Assembly (NCBI GenBank): GCA_009649675.1
Contig: WJPL01000002.1
Span: 62,001 to 126,000 of the forward strand
Source: Alphaproteobacteria bacterium HT1-32
Lineage (GTDB): Bacteria; Pseudomonadota; Alphaproteobacteria; Rhodospirillales; HT1-32
DNA length: 64,000 nt
Direction: 5' to 3'
A program made the translations under genes and the position numbers. Below the pieces are notes generated by a model. It was not told the origin of the DNA, ran no database searches, and saw only the letters and a list, made by a program, of their open reading frames with translations. Of this stretch, positions 52,056 to 60,737 are shown piece by piece; the stretch's first letter is position 1, and each line of letters opens with the position of its first letter.

Positions 52056-52228
52056 TTCAACTGTTCAGTATATTTAACAATGAAAAATAATGTATCCAGA
52101 AAAGCACAGTCAGCAACAGATTTTTTCACTTATCAGTGAATTGGATTGTTAAGTATTTTGGATATCATTAAATTCTGCTCATCCGGGATAGGTGCCGGAA
52201 TTATCATTTACGGACGGGAATAACGATC
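52056..52228. promoter_or_regulatory. Divergent control region between the PuuR-like regulator and gabT
   Basis: An AT-rich 173 bp region. TAAATATACTGAACA (minus, 52062-52076) agrees with AAAATATAATGAACA, the E. coli PuuR recognition sequence as I recall it, at 13 of 15 positions. GAAAAATAATGTATC (plus, 52082-52096) is a weaker match. An 8-bp inverted pair, TTAACAAT (52074-52081) and ATTGTTAA (52145-52152), and TTCACT-TATC-AGTGAA (52125-52140) are further candidate sites. Confidence 0.6.
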
Positions 52229-53530
52229 ATGAATACGAACCAGTCACTCCATGCAAGGCGCGAGGCTGCTGTCCCGCGCGGCGTCGCAAATGCCTGCAGT
52301 ATTTATGCAGACCGCGCATTCAATGCAGAACTGTGGGATGTCGAAGGCAAACGCTATATCGACTTCGCCGGTGGTATTGCTGTGCTGAATACCGGACATT
52401 GCCATCCCACTGTTGTGGGGCGGGCGAAGGAACAGGAAGAACGCTTCACTCACACCAGCTTTCAGGTTGTTCCTTATGAAAGCTATATCGCGCTGGCGGA
52501 GACGCTGAACGGCCTGGCGCCGGGTGATTTTGCCAAGAAGACCATCTTCCTGACGACCGGAAGTGAAGCGGTCGAGAATGCGGTGAAGATTGCGCGTGCG
52601 GCAACCGGTCGTACCGGGGTTATTGCGTTTGATGGCGGCTATCACGGCCGGACCATGATGACGCTGGGCATGACCGGGAAGGTCTATCCCTACAAGAAGG
52701 ACTTTGGCCCGTTCCCGGCAGATATCTTCCGGGCGCCGTTCCCCAACGACAAGGCGGGGATTTCAGTCGCTGATGCGCTGGTCGCGCTGGACCGTCTGAT
52801 GATGACGGACGCACAGGCCAACCGTGTTGCCTGCATGATCATCGAGCCCGTGCAGGGTGAGGGCGGATATTACCCGGTGCCGTTTGAATTCCTGCGGGCG
52901 CTGCGCGAGATCTGTGACCGCCATGGCATTCTGCTGATCGCGGATGAAGTTCAGTCAGGTTTTGGTCGTACCGGCAAATGGTTCGCGATTGAGCATTCGG
53001 GCGTTGTGCCGGATCTCATCACAGTCGCCAAAAGCCTTGCCGGCGGTTATCCGCTGTCCGGTGTGATTGGTCGTGCCGATATCATGGATGCGGTTGACCC
53101 GGGCGGACTTGGCGGTACCTATGGTGGTAATCCGGTTGCCTGTGCCGCGGCACTGGGCGCTATTGAAGCCATCGCAGCAGAAGGCCTGCTGGAGCGGAGC
53201 CTCTATATCGGTGAATGGCTGCGTAATCGTCTTTCCACATTCGCGGTCAGTCATGGCCTTGATGTCGTGGGTGATGTTCGCGGACTTGGTGCCATGATTG
53301 CTGTTGAGTTCGTGACCGACAGCCTGACCCGCAAGCCGGATCCGGTGCTGACCAAGGCGATTGTGACGGAAGCACTCAGCCGCGGCCTGATTCTGCTGAG
53401 TTGCGGCATGTATGGTAACGCATTGCGACTGATGATGCCGCTGACCGCATCCGATGCGATTATCGATGAAGGTATGACCATTCTCGAAGGTGTCATTGCC
53501 GACATCACGGCCCGCGCAGCCGCTGCGTGA
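52229..53530 (+). CDS. gabT: 4-aminobutyrate aminotransferase (GabT/PuuE-like)
   Basis: A 433-aa class III PLP aminotransferase that converts GABA (or a close omega-amino acid) to succinate semialdehyde. [70 protein letters not shown] (PLP Asp) and [16 protein letters not shown] (PLP Lys) are in GabT order. It is next to a PuuR-type regulator, which supports a role in polyamine/GABA use. A strong terminator follows. Confidence 0.92.
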   Translation: MNTNQSLHARREAAVPRGVANACSIYADRAFNAELWDVEGKRYIDFAGGIAVLNTGHCHPTVVGRAKEQEERFTHTSFQVVPYESYIALAETLNGLAPGDFAKKTIFLTTGSEAVENAVKIARAATGRTGVIAFDGGYHGRTMMTLGMTGKVYPYKKDFGPFPADIFRAPFPNDKAGISVADALVALDRLMMTDAQANRVACMIIEPVQGEGGYYPVPFEFLRALREICDRHGILLIADEVQSGFGRTGKWFAIEHSGVVPDLITVAKSLAGGYPLSGVIGRADIMDAVDPGGLGGTYGGNPVACAAALGAIEAIAAEGLLERSLYIGEWLRNRLSTFAVSHGLDVVGDVRGLGAMIAVEFVTDSLTRKPDPVLTKAIVTEALSRGLILLSCGMYGNALRLMMPLTASDAIIDEGMTILEGVIADITARAAAA

Positions 53531-53537
53531 TTTGTAC

Positions 53538-53583
53538 AAGTCCCCCCTCCGGGTGCTATAGTCCCCGGAGGGGGGACTTTTTT
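53538..53583 (+). terminator. Strong Rho-independent terminator after gabT
   Basis: AAGTCCCCCCTCCGGG pairs perfectly (16 bp) with CCCGGAGGGGGGACTT across a 10-nt loop and is followed by TTTTT. It ends only 24 nt before the start of the nitrilase gene, too close for a standard promoter in between. Confidence 0.92.
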
Positions 53584-53607
53584 CATACTGATCCAGGAGA
53601 TCTTTGA

Positions 53608-54573
53608 ATGATACCTTTCGCCATTGCCGGCGTTCAGATGCACGTATCCGCCACCGAGAGCAATCTTGAGGCGATGAGTGCACAGATCGATATCGCGATG
53701 GCCCGGTTCCCGTGGGTGCAGATGGTCATGTTCAGTGAACTGGCGCCCTTCGGACCGCTGATGCACAATATTCAGACTTTGCCCGGACCGGCAGAGGCTG
53801 CGTTCTGTGAAATGGCGGCGCGACACGGTATCTGGCTTGTCCCGGGCTCGATGTTCGAGCGTGACGGTGAGTCTGTCTATAATACCGCCAGTGTGATTGA
53901 TCCTACGGGCACGGTTATTGGACGTCATCGCAAGCTTTTCCCCTTTGCGCCTTATGAACAGGACGTGGATTCGGGCAAGGACTTCCTTGTTTTTGATGTG
54001 CCGGATGTGGGCCGTTTCGGGGTCTCCATCTGTTATGACATGTGGTTTCCGGAAACCACGCGGACGCTTGTCTCCATGGGTGCGGAAGTGATTCTCCACC
54101 CGACCCTGACAAACACCATCGACCGGGATGTAGAGCGGGCGATCTGCCGGGCGTCTGCCGCCATGAACCAGTGCTATATGATTGATATCAACGGTATTGG
54201 CGCCGGTGGTGTAGGACGTTCCTTCATTGCCGACCCAAGCGGTCATATCCTTTATGAATCGGGCGGCGGACCGGAAATTATTCCTGTGGAAGTCGATCTG
54301 GCGCGGGTCCGGCGGGAGCGGGAAACCGGGCTGCGCGGACTTGGCCAGCCGTTGAAGAGCTTCCGGGACCGCAAGGTCGAGTTTCCGGTCTATGACCGCG
54401 CTCTGCCGCAGCATCCCTATCTCGGTACCCTTGGCCCGCTGGCCATGCCGGTACGCGGATCGAAAGCCGGTGTCGGGGCGCTGGAACCAAAAGCGTCGGA
54501 ACAACCGGCGATTACAGACGTTGCTGAAATAGTGGACTTTCCAATCCATCCTCAGGGGGAAACCGGAACATGA
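53608..54573 (+). CDS. Carbon-nitrogen hydrolase (nitrilase / N-carbamoylputrescine amidase-like)
   Basis: A 321-aa nitrilase-superfamily amidohydrolase. The catalytic triad is E44 (MFSELAPFG), K109 (GRHRKLFPF) and C142 (SICYDMWFPE). PYEQDVDSGKDFLVF is typical of the branch containing N-carbamoyl-amine and polyamine amidases, and the C-terminus is extended (about 40 residues). It is the first gene of a four-gene operon. AGGAG lies 6 to 10 nt before its ATG, and its stop overlaps the decarboxylase start by 4 nt. The substrate is unknown. Confidence 0.85.
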   Translation: MIPFAIAGVQMHVSATESNLEAMSAQIDIAMARFPWVQMVMFSELAPFGPLMHNIQTLPGPAEAAFCEMAARHGIWLVPGSMFERDGESVYNTASVIDPTGTVIGRHRKLFPFAPYEQDVDSGKDFLVFDVPDVGRFGVSICYDMWFPETTRTLVSMGAEVILHPTLTNTIDRDVERAICRASAAMNQCYMIDINGIGAGGVGRSFIADPSGHILYESGGGPEIIPVEVDLARVRRERETGLRGLGQPLKSFRDRKVEFPVYDRALPQHPYLGTLGPLAMPVRGSKAGVGALEPKASEQPAITDVAEIVDFPIHPQGETGT

Positions 54574-57332
54574 ACGACGACAGGACTTTGCCCGTTCCAG
54601 TGGGCCAGAAGTCGCTCAGCAAATATTACAACGCCTCCCAGTTACGGGCGGATACCTGGAATCAGTTGAAATACTATGCCCAGAGGCTGAACGAGAAGAA
54701 GGCTACCAAGAAGGATCTGGTCAAGGCCCAGAAGTCGGTCGAGGAAGCGTTTGATACGCTCGAACCCATCGAGATGTACTTTGCCTTCCCCGGGAAAGAG
54801 ACCTTTGGTCATCTGAAACGCCAGTATGATCGTGGTGACTACGATCTGCTGGCGCATCAGGCGGCCCGGATTGTGCGGGCGCTGGTGTCCAACGCCTACC
54901 GGCATCGCGAAATTTCCCTGCATTCGCCCGATGAAATGACAGAGGCGGATGATCAGGAAATCAGCAGCCATGAGACGGCTTTCGGGCGGCCTTATTTCGA
55001 AAGTCTTGTTGTTGACCAGATGTCCGTGGGTGAAGAGGCCCGCCTTCGGCACGGTCTGCGGGATATGCGCCGCAATGAGGACCGGTTTATTTACGAAAGC
55101 CTTGTTGTACCGACATTCGAGGATGCGCTGATTGCGGTCCTGCTGAATTACAACATTCAGGCGGTTACCATCCGTTACGGCTTTCCGTTCAAATCGCGCA
55201 ATGCGCTGGACCCGGTCCAGCGTGAGCTGTGGCGGGTCTCGACCGGTGATCTGGAAGACATTGCGCCGATGGATCGCGGGCCGATGCTGGCTAAAATCAT
55301 CGGTGATCTCCGGCCTGAACTGGATATCTATCTGGTTACGGATGCATCCGTTGAAAGCGTTGCAACCCGGGCACCGAAAAATGTCCGGCGGGTATTCTAT
55401 CAACAGGAAGACCTGACCGAACTTCACCTGAACATTCTGCGCGGTATCAACGAGCGTTATCAGACGCCGTTCTTTACCGCCCTGCAGGAATATTCGCGCC
55501 AGCCGACAGGTGTGTTCCATGCGATGCCGATCAGTCGTGGCAAGTCCATTACCAAATCCAACTGGATTCAGGATATGGGCCGGTTCTACGGCATGAATAT
55601 CTTTCTGGCGGAGACTTCCGCGACATCCGGCGGGCTGGACTCGCTGCTTGATCCGCACGGGCCGATCAAGAAGGCACAGGAACTGGCGGCGCGGGCCTTC
55701 GGTGCGCAGAAAACCTTTTTCTGCACAAACGGCACCTCGACCGCGAACAAGATTGTCGTCCAGGCGGTTGTGCGGCCGGGGGATATCGTTCTGATCGACC
55801 GCGATTGCCATAAATCGCACCATTACGGCATGGTTCTGGGCGGTGCCGAGGTGGTCTATCTGGATTCCTATCCGCTCAGCGAATATTCGATGTATGGCGC
55901 GGTGCCGCTGAAAGAAATCAAGCATCAGCTGCTGAAACTGCGGGCAGCGGGCAAGCTGCATCGTGTGCGGATGCTGCTGCTGACCAACTGTACCTTTGAT
56001 GGTCTTGTCTACAATGTCGAGCGGGTCATGGAAGAATGCCTGGCGATCAAGCCGGACCTTGTCTTCCTGTGGGATGAAGCGTGGTTTGCCTTCGCCCGGT
56101 CTGGCCCGACCTATCGCAAGCGCACAGGGATGGCCACGGCGAACCGTCTGCGGGTCAAGTTCAAATCTGATGCCTATCGGCAGTCGTATGAGACCTTCGC
56201 CAAGGAAGTTGACCTGTCTGACGATGCGGCCTGTATGGAAAACCGGCTGATACCGGATCCGGACAAGGCGCGGGTTCGGGTTTATGTCACGCAATCAACC
56301 CACAAGACGCTGACTTCCCTGCGTCAGGGCTCAATGCTGCATGTGAATGATCAGGATTTCCGCTCAAAGGTCGAAGATTCGCTGCACGAAGCCTATATGA
56401 CCCATACATCGACGTCTCCGAACTACCAGATTGTCGCTTCACTTGATGTCGGGCGACGGCAGGTGGAACTGGAAGGCTTCGAGCTGGTCTCCAAACAGGT
56501 TGAGATGGCAATGGTGCTGCGCGAGCAGATCCAGACCAACCCGTTACTGCGCCGGCATTTCCGGTTCCTGACGGTGAAGGACCTGATTCCGGAGCAATAT
56601 CGCGATAGCGGCATCGAATCCTATTATGATCCGGACCATGGCTGGACATCTTTTTTCGAGGCCTGGTCGGATGACGAGTTCGTCCTCGATGCGACCCGTC
56701 TGACACTTTATGTCGGAAGTACGGGGCTTGACGGGGATACCTTCAAGAACGAACAGCTGATGGATAAGTACGGTATCCAGATCAACAAGACGTCACGCAA
56801 TACGGTTCTGTTCATGACCAATATCGGGACGACCCGCAGTTCGGTCGCTTATCTGATTGAGGTTCTGGTCAAGATCGCACAGGAGATGGACGAGCAGCTT
56901 GATTCGCTCAGCCGCCCGGAATTGCGGGCCCGTGAGAAACGGGTGAAATCCCTGACTGAAGACCTGCCGTCGCTGCCGGATTTCAGTCGGTTCCACGATT
57001 TCTTCCGCAGCGATCCGTCCAGCCCGACGCCGGAAGGCCGTATCCGGGATGCCTACTTCCTGGCCTATGACGAGGAGGCCTGTGATTACCTCGATCCGTT
57101 CACGGACGAGATTGATCAGATCATTGCCGCCGGTGAGGATGTGGTCTGCGCGACCTTCATTATTCCCTATCCGCCGGGTTTCCCGATTCTGGTGCCGGGG
57201 CAGGTCGTCAGCACCGAAATTCTGGATTACATGCGGGCGCTGGACGTCAAGGAAATCCATGGGTTCCGCCCGGAACTGGGACTGCGTGTTTTCCGCAAGG
57301 AAGCCATTACTCTGAGTGCAGCCGCCGAGTAA
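54570..57332 (+). CDS. Large PLP-dependent Orn/Lys/Arg decarboxylase-family protein (920 aa)
   Basis: A 920-aa fold-type I PLP enzyme related to bacterial ornithine/lysine/arginine decarboxylases. The PLP domain (about 320-760) has TFFCTNGTSTANKIVVQAVV, DRDCHKSHHYG, the PLP-Asp motif LWDEAWFAF (D502) and the Schiff-base lysine K579 in TQSTHKTLTSLRQGSM. The C-terminal domain has IIPYPPGFPILVPGQ, as in the family. The N-terminal ~320 residues, including a Lys-rich helix (RLNEKKATKKDLVKAQ), do not look like the usual wing domain to me, so the protein is about 170 to 200 residues longer than LdcI, SpeF or AdiA. The amino-acid substrate is not predictable. The start overlaps the nitrilase gene (ATGA), and the ATP-grasp gene follows after 48 nt. 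Confidence 0.85.
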   Translation: MNDDRTLPVPVGQKSLSKYYNASQLRADTWNQLKYYAQRLNEKKATKKDLVKAQKSVEEAFDTLEPIEMYFAFPGKETFGHLKRQYDRGDYDLLAHQAARIVRALVSNAYRHREISLHSPDEMTEADDQEISSHETAFGRPYFESLVVDQMSVGEEARLRHGLRDMRRNEDRFIYESLVVPTFEDALIAVLLNYNIQAVTIRYGFPFKSRNALDPVQRELWRVSTGDLEDIAPMDRGPMLAKIIGDLRPELDIYLVTDASVESVATRAPKNVRRVFYQQEDLTELHLNILRGINERYQTPFFTALQEYSRQPTGVFHAMPISRGKSITKSNWIQDMGRFYGMNIFLAETSATSGGLDSLLDPHGPIKKAQELAARAFGAQKTFFCTNGTSTANKIVVQAVVRPGDIVLIDRDCHKSHHYGMVLGGAEVVYLDSYPLSEYSMYGAVPLKEIKHQLLKLRAAGKLHRVRMLLLTNCTFDGLVYNVERVMEECLAIKPDLVFLWDEAWFAFARSGPTYRKRTGMATANRLRVKFKSDAYRQSYETFAKEVDLSDDAACMENRLIPDPDKARVRVYVTQSTHKTLTSLRQGSMLHVNDQDFRSKVEDSLHEAYMTHTSTSPNYQIVASLDVGRRQVELEGFELVSKQVEMAMVLREQIQTNPLLRRHFRFLTVKDLIPEQYRDSGIESYYDPDHGWTSFFEAWSDDEFVLDATRLTLYVGSTGLDGDTFKNEQLMDKYGIQINKTSRNTVLFMTNIGTTRSSVAYLIEVLVKIAQEMDEQLDSLSRPELRAREKRVKSLTEDLPSLPDFSRFHDFFRSDPSSPTPEGRIRDAYFLAYDEEACDYLDPFTDEIDQIIAAGEDVVCATFIIPYPPGFPILVPGQVVSTEILDYMRALDVKEIHGFRPELGLRVFRKEAITLSAAAE

Positions 57333-57380
57333 CAAGGTGGCGCGATAACAACCGACCAACCAAAACAGGGGGTCTATACC

Positions 57381-58823
57381 ATGCCAAAGAAGAAACTTAA
57401 GGGACTGTCAGATATCCGTCGTTATTTCCACCGGATTGACACACCGGTATTCTTTATTTCTGCCACGAACTTCAACCTGCTCGGCCTTGATGAGTGGGTT
57501 AAGAATTTCAAATATATCAACTATCTCGACTGCTATGACGGACGGCATCCGAATACCTTCGTGCCGACCGAAATGCCGCATGCGGAATTTCAGTCGATCG
57601 AGGACATCAATAATTACCTGCTCCAGCACAAGGAAGTTCTCGACTATGTGAACTCCTTCAAGGGCAAGCCGAAGGCAACTTTCCTCATGTTCGATGAGGA
57701 TACGGAACGCCTTGCCAAGGAAGCGGGAATGCAGGTCTGGTTCCCGAAGGCCAAGCTGCGCGGCCGGATGGATGACAAGATCGAAACCGTTCGTATCGGC
57801 AATCGTGCCGGTGTGCCGTCAGTACCGAACGTGCTGGCGAAGGTCGACAGCTACGAGACCCTTCGGAAGGTTTCGAAGGATCTCGGTGAAAGTCTGGTGA
57901 TCCAGACGGCCTATGGTGATTCCGGGCATACCACCTTCTTCATCTCGAACGAGAAGGAATACAAGCGCCACGCCTCCGAGATCGAGGAAGCGCCCGAGGT
58001 CAAGATCATGAAGCGGCTGAATTGCCGCGGATCGGCCATTGAAGCCTGTGCCACAAAGGCCGGCACCATCGTTGGCCCGCTGATGACCGAACTGGTCGGA
58101 TTCAAGGAACTGACCCCTTATCGCGGCGGCTGGTGTGGCAATGAAATCTTTGCCGACTCGTTCTCTGCCGAGGTCCGTCAGAAGGCGCGGGACTGGACCT
58201 TCCAGTTCGGTGAGCAGCTTCGCAAGGAAGGTTATCGCGGTTATTTCGAGCTCGATTTCCTGATCGATATGGACACCAATGAAATGTATCTGGGTGAACT
58301 GAACCCCCGGGTCACCGGTGCCAGCTCGATGACCAACCATGCGGCCTTCGCCCATGCGGATGCACCGCTGGCCCTGTTCCATCTGCTGGAATTCTCCGGC
58401 GTTGATTTTGAGCTGGATGTCGATGCGCTGAACGCGCGCTGGGCTGATCCGGACAATATCGATTCCTGGAGCCAGTTCGTCATGAAGCATACGGACGATT
58501 CCGTTGATATTCTGGTTGATGCACCGGAGTCCGGCATCTATCACATGAACGACGATGGTTCGATTGAGTACAGCCGGTTTGATTATCACCGGCGTGCCGT
58601 CGCGACCGAAAATGAAGCGTTCTTCCTGCGAATTTCGGGTAAAGGCGATTATCGCTACGAGGGGGCCGATCTCGGCATTCTCGTCACCCGTGGCCGTTTG
58701 ATGAATAATAACTTCAAACTCAACAAACGGGCAAAGATGTGGATCGACGGGATGCGGAACAAGTTTATCGGTCGTTCCCTGACCCCCGCGCCAATTTCGG
58801 ACGGATCCTTCAAGATCCTCTGA
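57381..58823 (+). CDS. ATP-grasp domain ligase (uncharacterised)
   Basis: A 480-aa ATP-grasp protein. Nucleotide-binding segments are GVPSVPNVL and SLVIQTAYGDSGHTTFFI, followed by the metal-binding FELDFLIDMDTNEMYLGELNPRVTGASS near residue 310. It resembles carboxylate-amine ligases and biotin-carboxylase-like proteins, but it lacks a biotin-carboxylase partner in this operon, so it is probably not a carboxylase. ATP-grasp ligases join a carboxylate to an amine through an acyl-phosphate. The upstream decarboxylase would make an amine and the downstream C45 protein would cut or transfer an amide. The stop shares a base with the C45 start. Confidence 0.8.
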   Translation: MPKKKLKGLSDIRRYFHRIDTPVFFISATNFNLLGLDEWVKNFKYINYLDCYDGRHPNTFVPTEMPHAEFQSIEDINNYLLQHKEVLDYVNSFKGKPKATFLMFDEDTERLAKEAGMQVWFPKAKLRGRMDDKIETVRIGNRAGVPSVPNVLAKVDSYETLRKVSKDLGESLVIQTAYGDSGHTTFFISNEKEYKRHASEIEEAPEVKIMKRLNCRGSAIEACATKAGTIVGPLMTELVGFKELTPYRGGWCGNEIFADSFSAEVRQKARDWTFQFGEQLRKEGYRGYFELDFLIDMDTNEMYLGELNPRVTGASSMTNHAAFAHADAPLALFHLLEFSGVDFELDVDALNARWADPDNIDSWSQFVMKHTDDSVDILVDAPESGIYHMNDDGSIEYSRFDYHRRAVATENEAFFLRISGKGDYRYEGADLGILVTRGRLMNNNFKLNKRAKMWIDGMRNKFIGRSLTPAPISDGSFKIL

Positions 58824-59797
58824 TGCAGATAACCTTTCGCGCTGTTGACGACTCAACACCGGGTGCGAAATGGGAAGCCCTGTTCAACGAACTCTGGCCG
58901 GCATACCGTCACTGGTTCCTGTCAGAGGGCGTTGAGCGGCGTCCGACCTACCGGCAGTGCCGGGACAGGATAAAACAGTTCCTGCCGGCACTGCTGCCGC
59001 TCTATGAGCAATTATGCGAACGGGCCGGGGGCGGCGATCTGCCCGCCCGTTTTCTGTCACTTTATCGTCCTCCGGCTTATATTTCCGGCTGCTCTCAGGC
59101 GGCCTGGTCAGATGATGATCCGTTGCTGGTACGCAACTACGATTATGCGCCGGCACTGTGTGACGGGGTTATCATGAAAACCGAATGGGGTGGCCGGAAG
59201 GTCATCTGCATGTCGGACTGCATGTGGGGCTGCCTTGACGGCCTTAATGATTCCGGATTGTCAGTCAGCCTGACCTTCGGGGGGCGCCGGGTGGTCGGTG
59301 ACGGCTTCGGCATACCGCTGGTGTTACGGCATCTGCTGCAAAGCTGTTCAACGGCGAATGAAGCAGCGGCAGAGATTGTCAAAGTGCCGGTTCACATGGC
59401 CTATAATGTGACAATGCTGGATGCAGGCGGAACCTATAAAACCGCCTTTCTGGCCCCGGACCGTGCGCCCGTCGTCAAATCAGTCGCCATCGCCACGAAC
59501 CATCAGGGACGTGTGGAATGGCACGATCATGCCAGGGCAACGGCCACGATTGAACGGGAACAATATCTGAAATTCCGTCTTGATGATCGCAAGATGACGT
59601 CGCAACGCCTGATCGAAGCATTCTCCCGTCCGCCACTTTATACCAATGCTTACCGGACCGGTTTTGGCACCCTTTATACGGCGATTTACCGTCCGGCGAA
59701 GGGTGAGGCGGAATATCGCTGGCCGGGCGGACGCTGGGTGTTTTCCTTCGACCGTTTCCACGAAGGCGCGCGGCATGTCACATTTGCGCCATCCTGA
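58823..59797 (+). CDS. C45-family Ntn hydrolase / acyltransferase-like protein
   Basis: A 324-aa protein of the acyl-CoA:6-aminopenicillanate acyltransferase (C45) type. The predicted autocleavage site is G89-C90 in YISGCSQAAW, which would expose Cys90 as the nucleophile and give chains of about 89 and 235 residues. LLVRNYDYAP and the later SDCMWGCLDGLNDSGL region are the Ntn core. The ATG at 58823 overlaps the ATP-grasp stop by 1 nt; an earlier in-frame start would lie inside that gene. Members hydrolyse or transfer amide-linked acyl groups. Functional link to the ATP-grasp gene is inferred from the overlap. Confidence 0.82.
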   Translation: MQITFRAVDDSTPGAKWEALFNELWPAYRHWFLSEGVERRPTYRQCRDRIKQFLPALLPLYEQLCERAGGGDLPARFLSLYRPPAYISGCSQAAWSDDDPLLVRNYDYAPALCDGVIMKTEWGGRKVICMSDCMWGCLDGLNDSGLSVSLTFGGRRVVGDGFGIPLVLRHLLQSCSTANEAAAEIVKVPVHMAYNVTMLDAGGTYKTAFLAPDRAPVVKSVAIATNHQGRVEWHDHARATATIEREQYLKFRLDDRKMTSQRLIEAFSRPPLYTNAYRTGFGTLYTAIYRPAKGEAEYRWPGGRWVFSFDRFHEGARHVTFAPS

Positions 59798-59883
59798 CTT
59801 TTAGCTGCGAATTTACGCTGCATGCGGTCCGGTCTGGTTGTATGGTCGGTGGAGTGGATTGAACGACTTCGGGTGTTCACAGG

Positions 59884-60315
59884 ATGGTTGAAGATTTTAA
59901 TCCGTTGAATGGCTTTATCGGTGGTCTGATGATTGGTGCAGGCGCTCTGGTACTGTTGCTGTGCAATGGCCGGATTGCAGGGATCAGCGGTATCATGGGT
60001 AACCTGTTCGCGAATGCCCGGGAGACCGGATGGCGGCTGACGTTTCTTGTCGGGCTGGTTGCAGCACCATTCATCTGGCTGGTGGCAACGGATGGTTCCT
60101 ACAACATTGAAATTACCGACTCCGTTCTGCTGCTCGTGGCTGGTGGCCTGCTGGTCGGGTTCGGCACGCGGATGGGCAGTGGCTGCACCAGTGGTCATGG
60201 TGTTTGTGGCCTTGGCCGTGCGTCACCCCGGTCGATCACGGCGACCCTGATCTTTATCGGAATTGCGATGGTGACTGTTTATGTCATGCGTCATGTGATC
60301 GGAGCAGTACAATGA
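59884..60315 (+). CDS. YeeE/YedE-family sulfur transporter, N-half protein
   Basis: A 143-aa membrane protein with about four hydrophobic segments. GSGCTSGHGVCGLGR carries Cys101 and Cys108, the conserved thiosulfate-path motif of the YeeE/TsuA fold. A similar motif occurs in the full-length protein at 62423. Half-size YeeE proteins usually work as a pair with a second half, which follows at 60312 with a 4-nt overlap. Confidence 0.88.
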   Translation: MVEDFNPLNGFIGGLMIGAGALVLLLCNGRIAGISGIMGNLFANARETGWRLTFLVGLVAAPFIWLVATDGSYNIEITDSVLLLVAGGLLVGFGTRMGSGCTSGHGVCGLGRASPRSITATLIFIGIAMVTVYVMRHVIGAVQ

Positions 60316-60725
60316 TCCGTGCAGTTGCAGGTCTGGCATCCGGTGCCTTGTTTGGTGGCGGGTTGCTGGTTTCCGGTATGGCCAATCCGGAACGGGTGCT
60401 GGGTTTCCTGGATGTCGCAGGTCGCTGGGATCCGACGCTGGCCTTTGTCATGGGTGGGGCGCTGCTGATCTCTGCACTGGGATATATTTTGTCAAAACGG
60501 ATGCGCCAGCCTTTGCTGGAGGCGCGGTTTCATTTCCCTGACCGCACATCCATTGATCCGCCACTGGTTGTCGGCGCTGTTATTTTTGGCGCTGGCTGGG
60601 GGCTGGTCGGCCTGTGTCCGGGACCAGCTCTGGTTGGCCTGGGCTCACTGAACATCAGCGTGGTTATTTTTGTCGCCGCCATGCTGGCCGGGATGGTCGC
60701 CTGGTGGCTGTTTGACCGCAGCTGA
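60312..60725 (+). CDS. YeeE/YedE-family sulfur transporter, C-half protein
   Basis: A 137-aa membrane protein with about four hydrophobic segments. LLVSGMANPERVLGFLDVAG and WGLVGLCPGPALVGLGS are the conserved motifs of the second half. The ATG at 60312 overlaps the stop of the first half; an upstream in-frame start at 60204 would lie entirely within that gene. It is convergent with the flavocytochrome gene and probably moves thiosulfate or another reduced sulfur compound. Confidence 0.88.
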   Translation: MIRAVAGLASGALFGGGLLVSGMANPERVLGFLDVAGRWDPTLAFVMGGALLISALGYILSKRMRQPLLEARFHFPDRTSIDPPLVVGAVIFGAGWGLVGLCPGPALVGLGSLNISVVIFVAAMLAGMVAWWLFDRS

Positions 60726-60737
60726 AAGCCCGTTTTC

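Noticed and set aside
54642-56294. A 550-aa open frame antisense to the large decarboxylase
   Set aside because: It is the shadow of a gene with clear PLP motifs. Composition and lack of motifs fit a spurious frame.
57381-58823. Biotin carboxylase
   Set aside because: The ATP-grasp fold is shared, but there is no biotin carrier or carboxyltransferase gene nearby, and the order of segments is not that of AccC.
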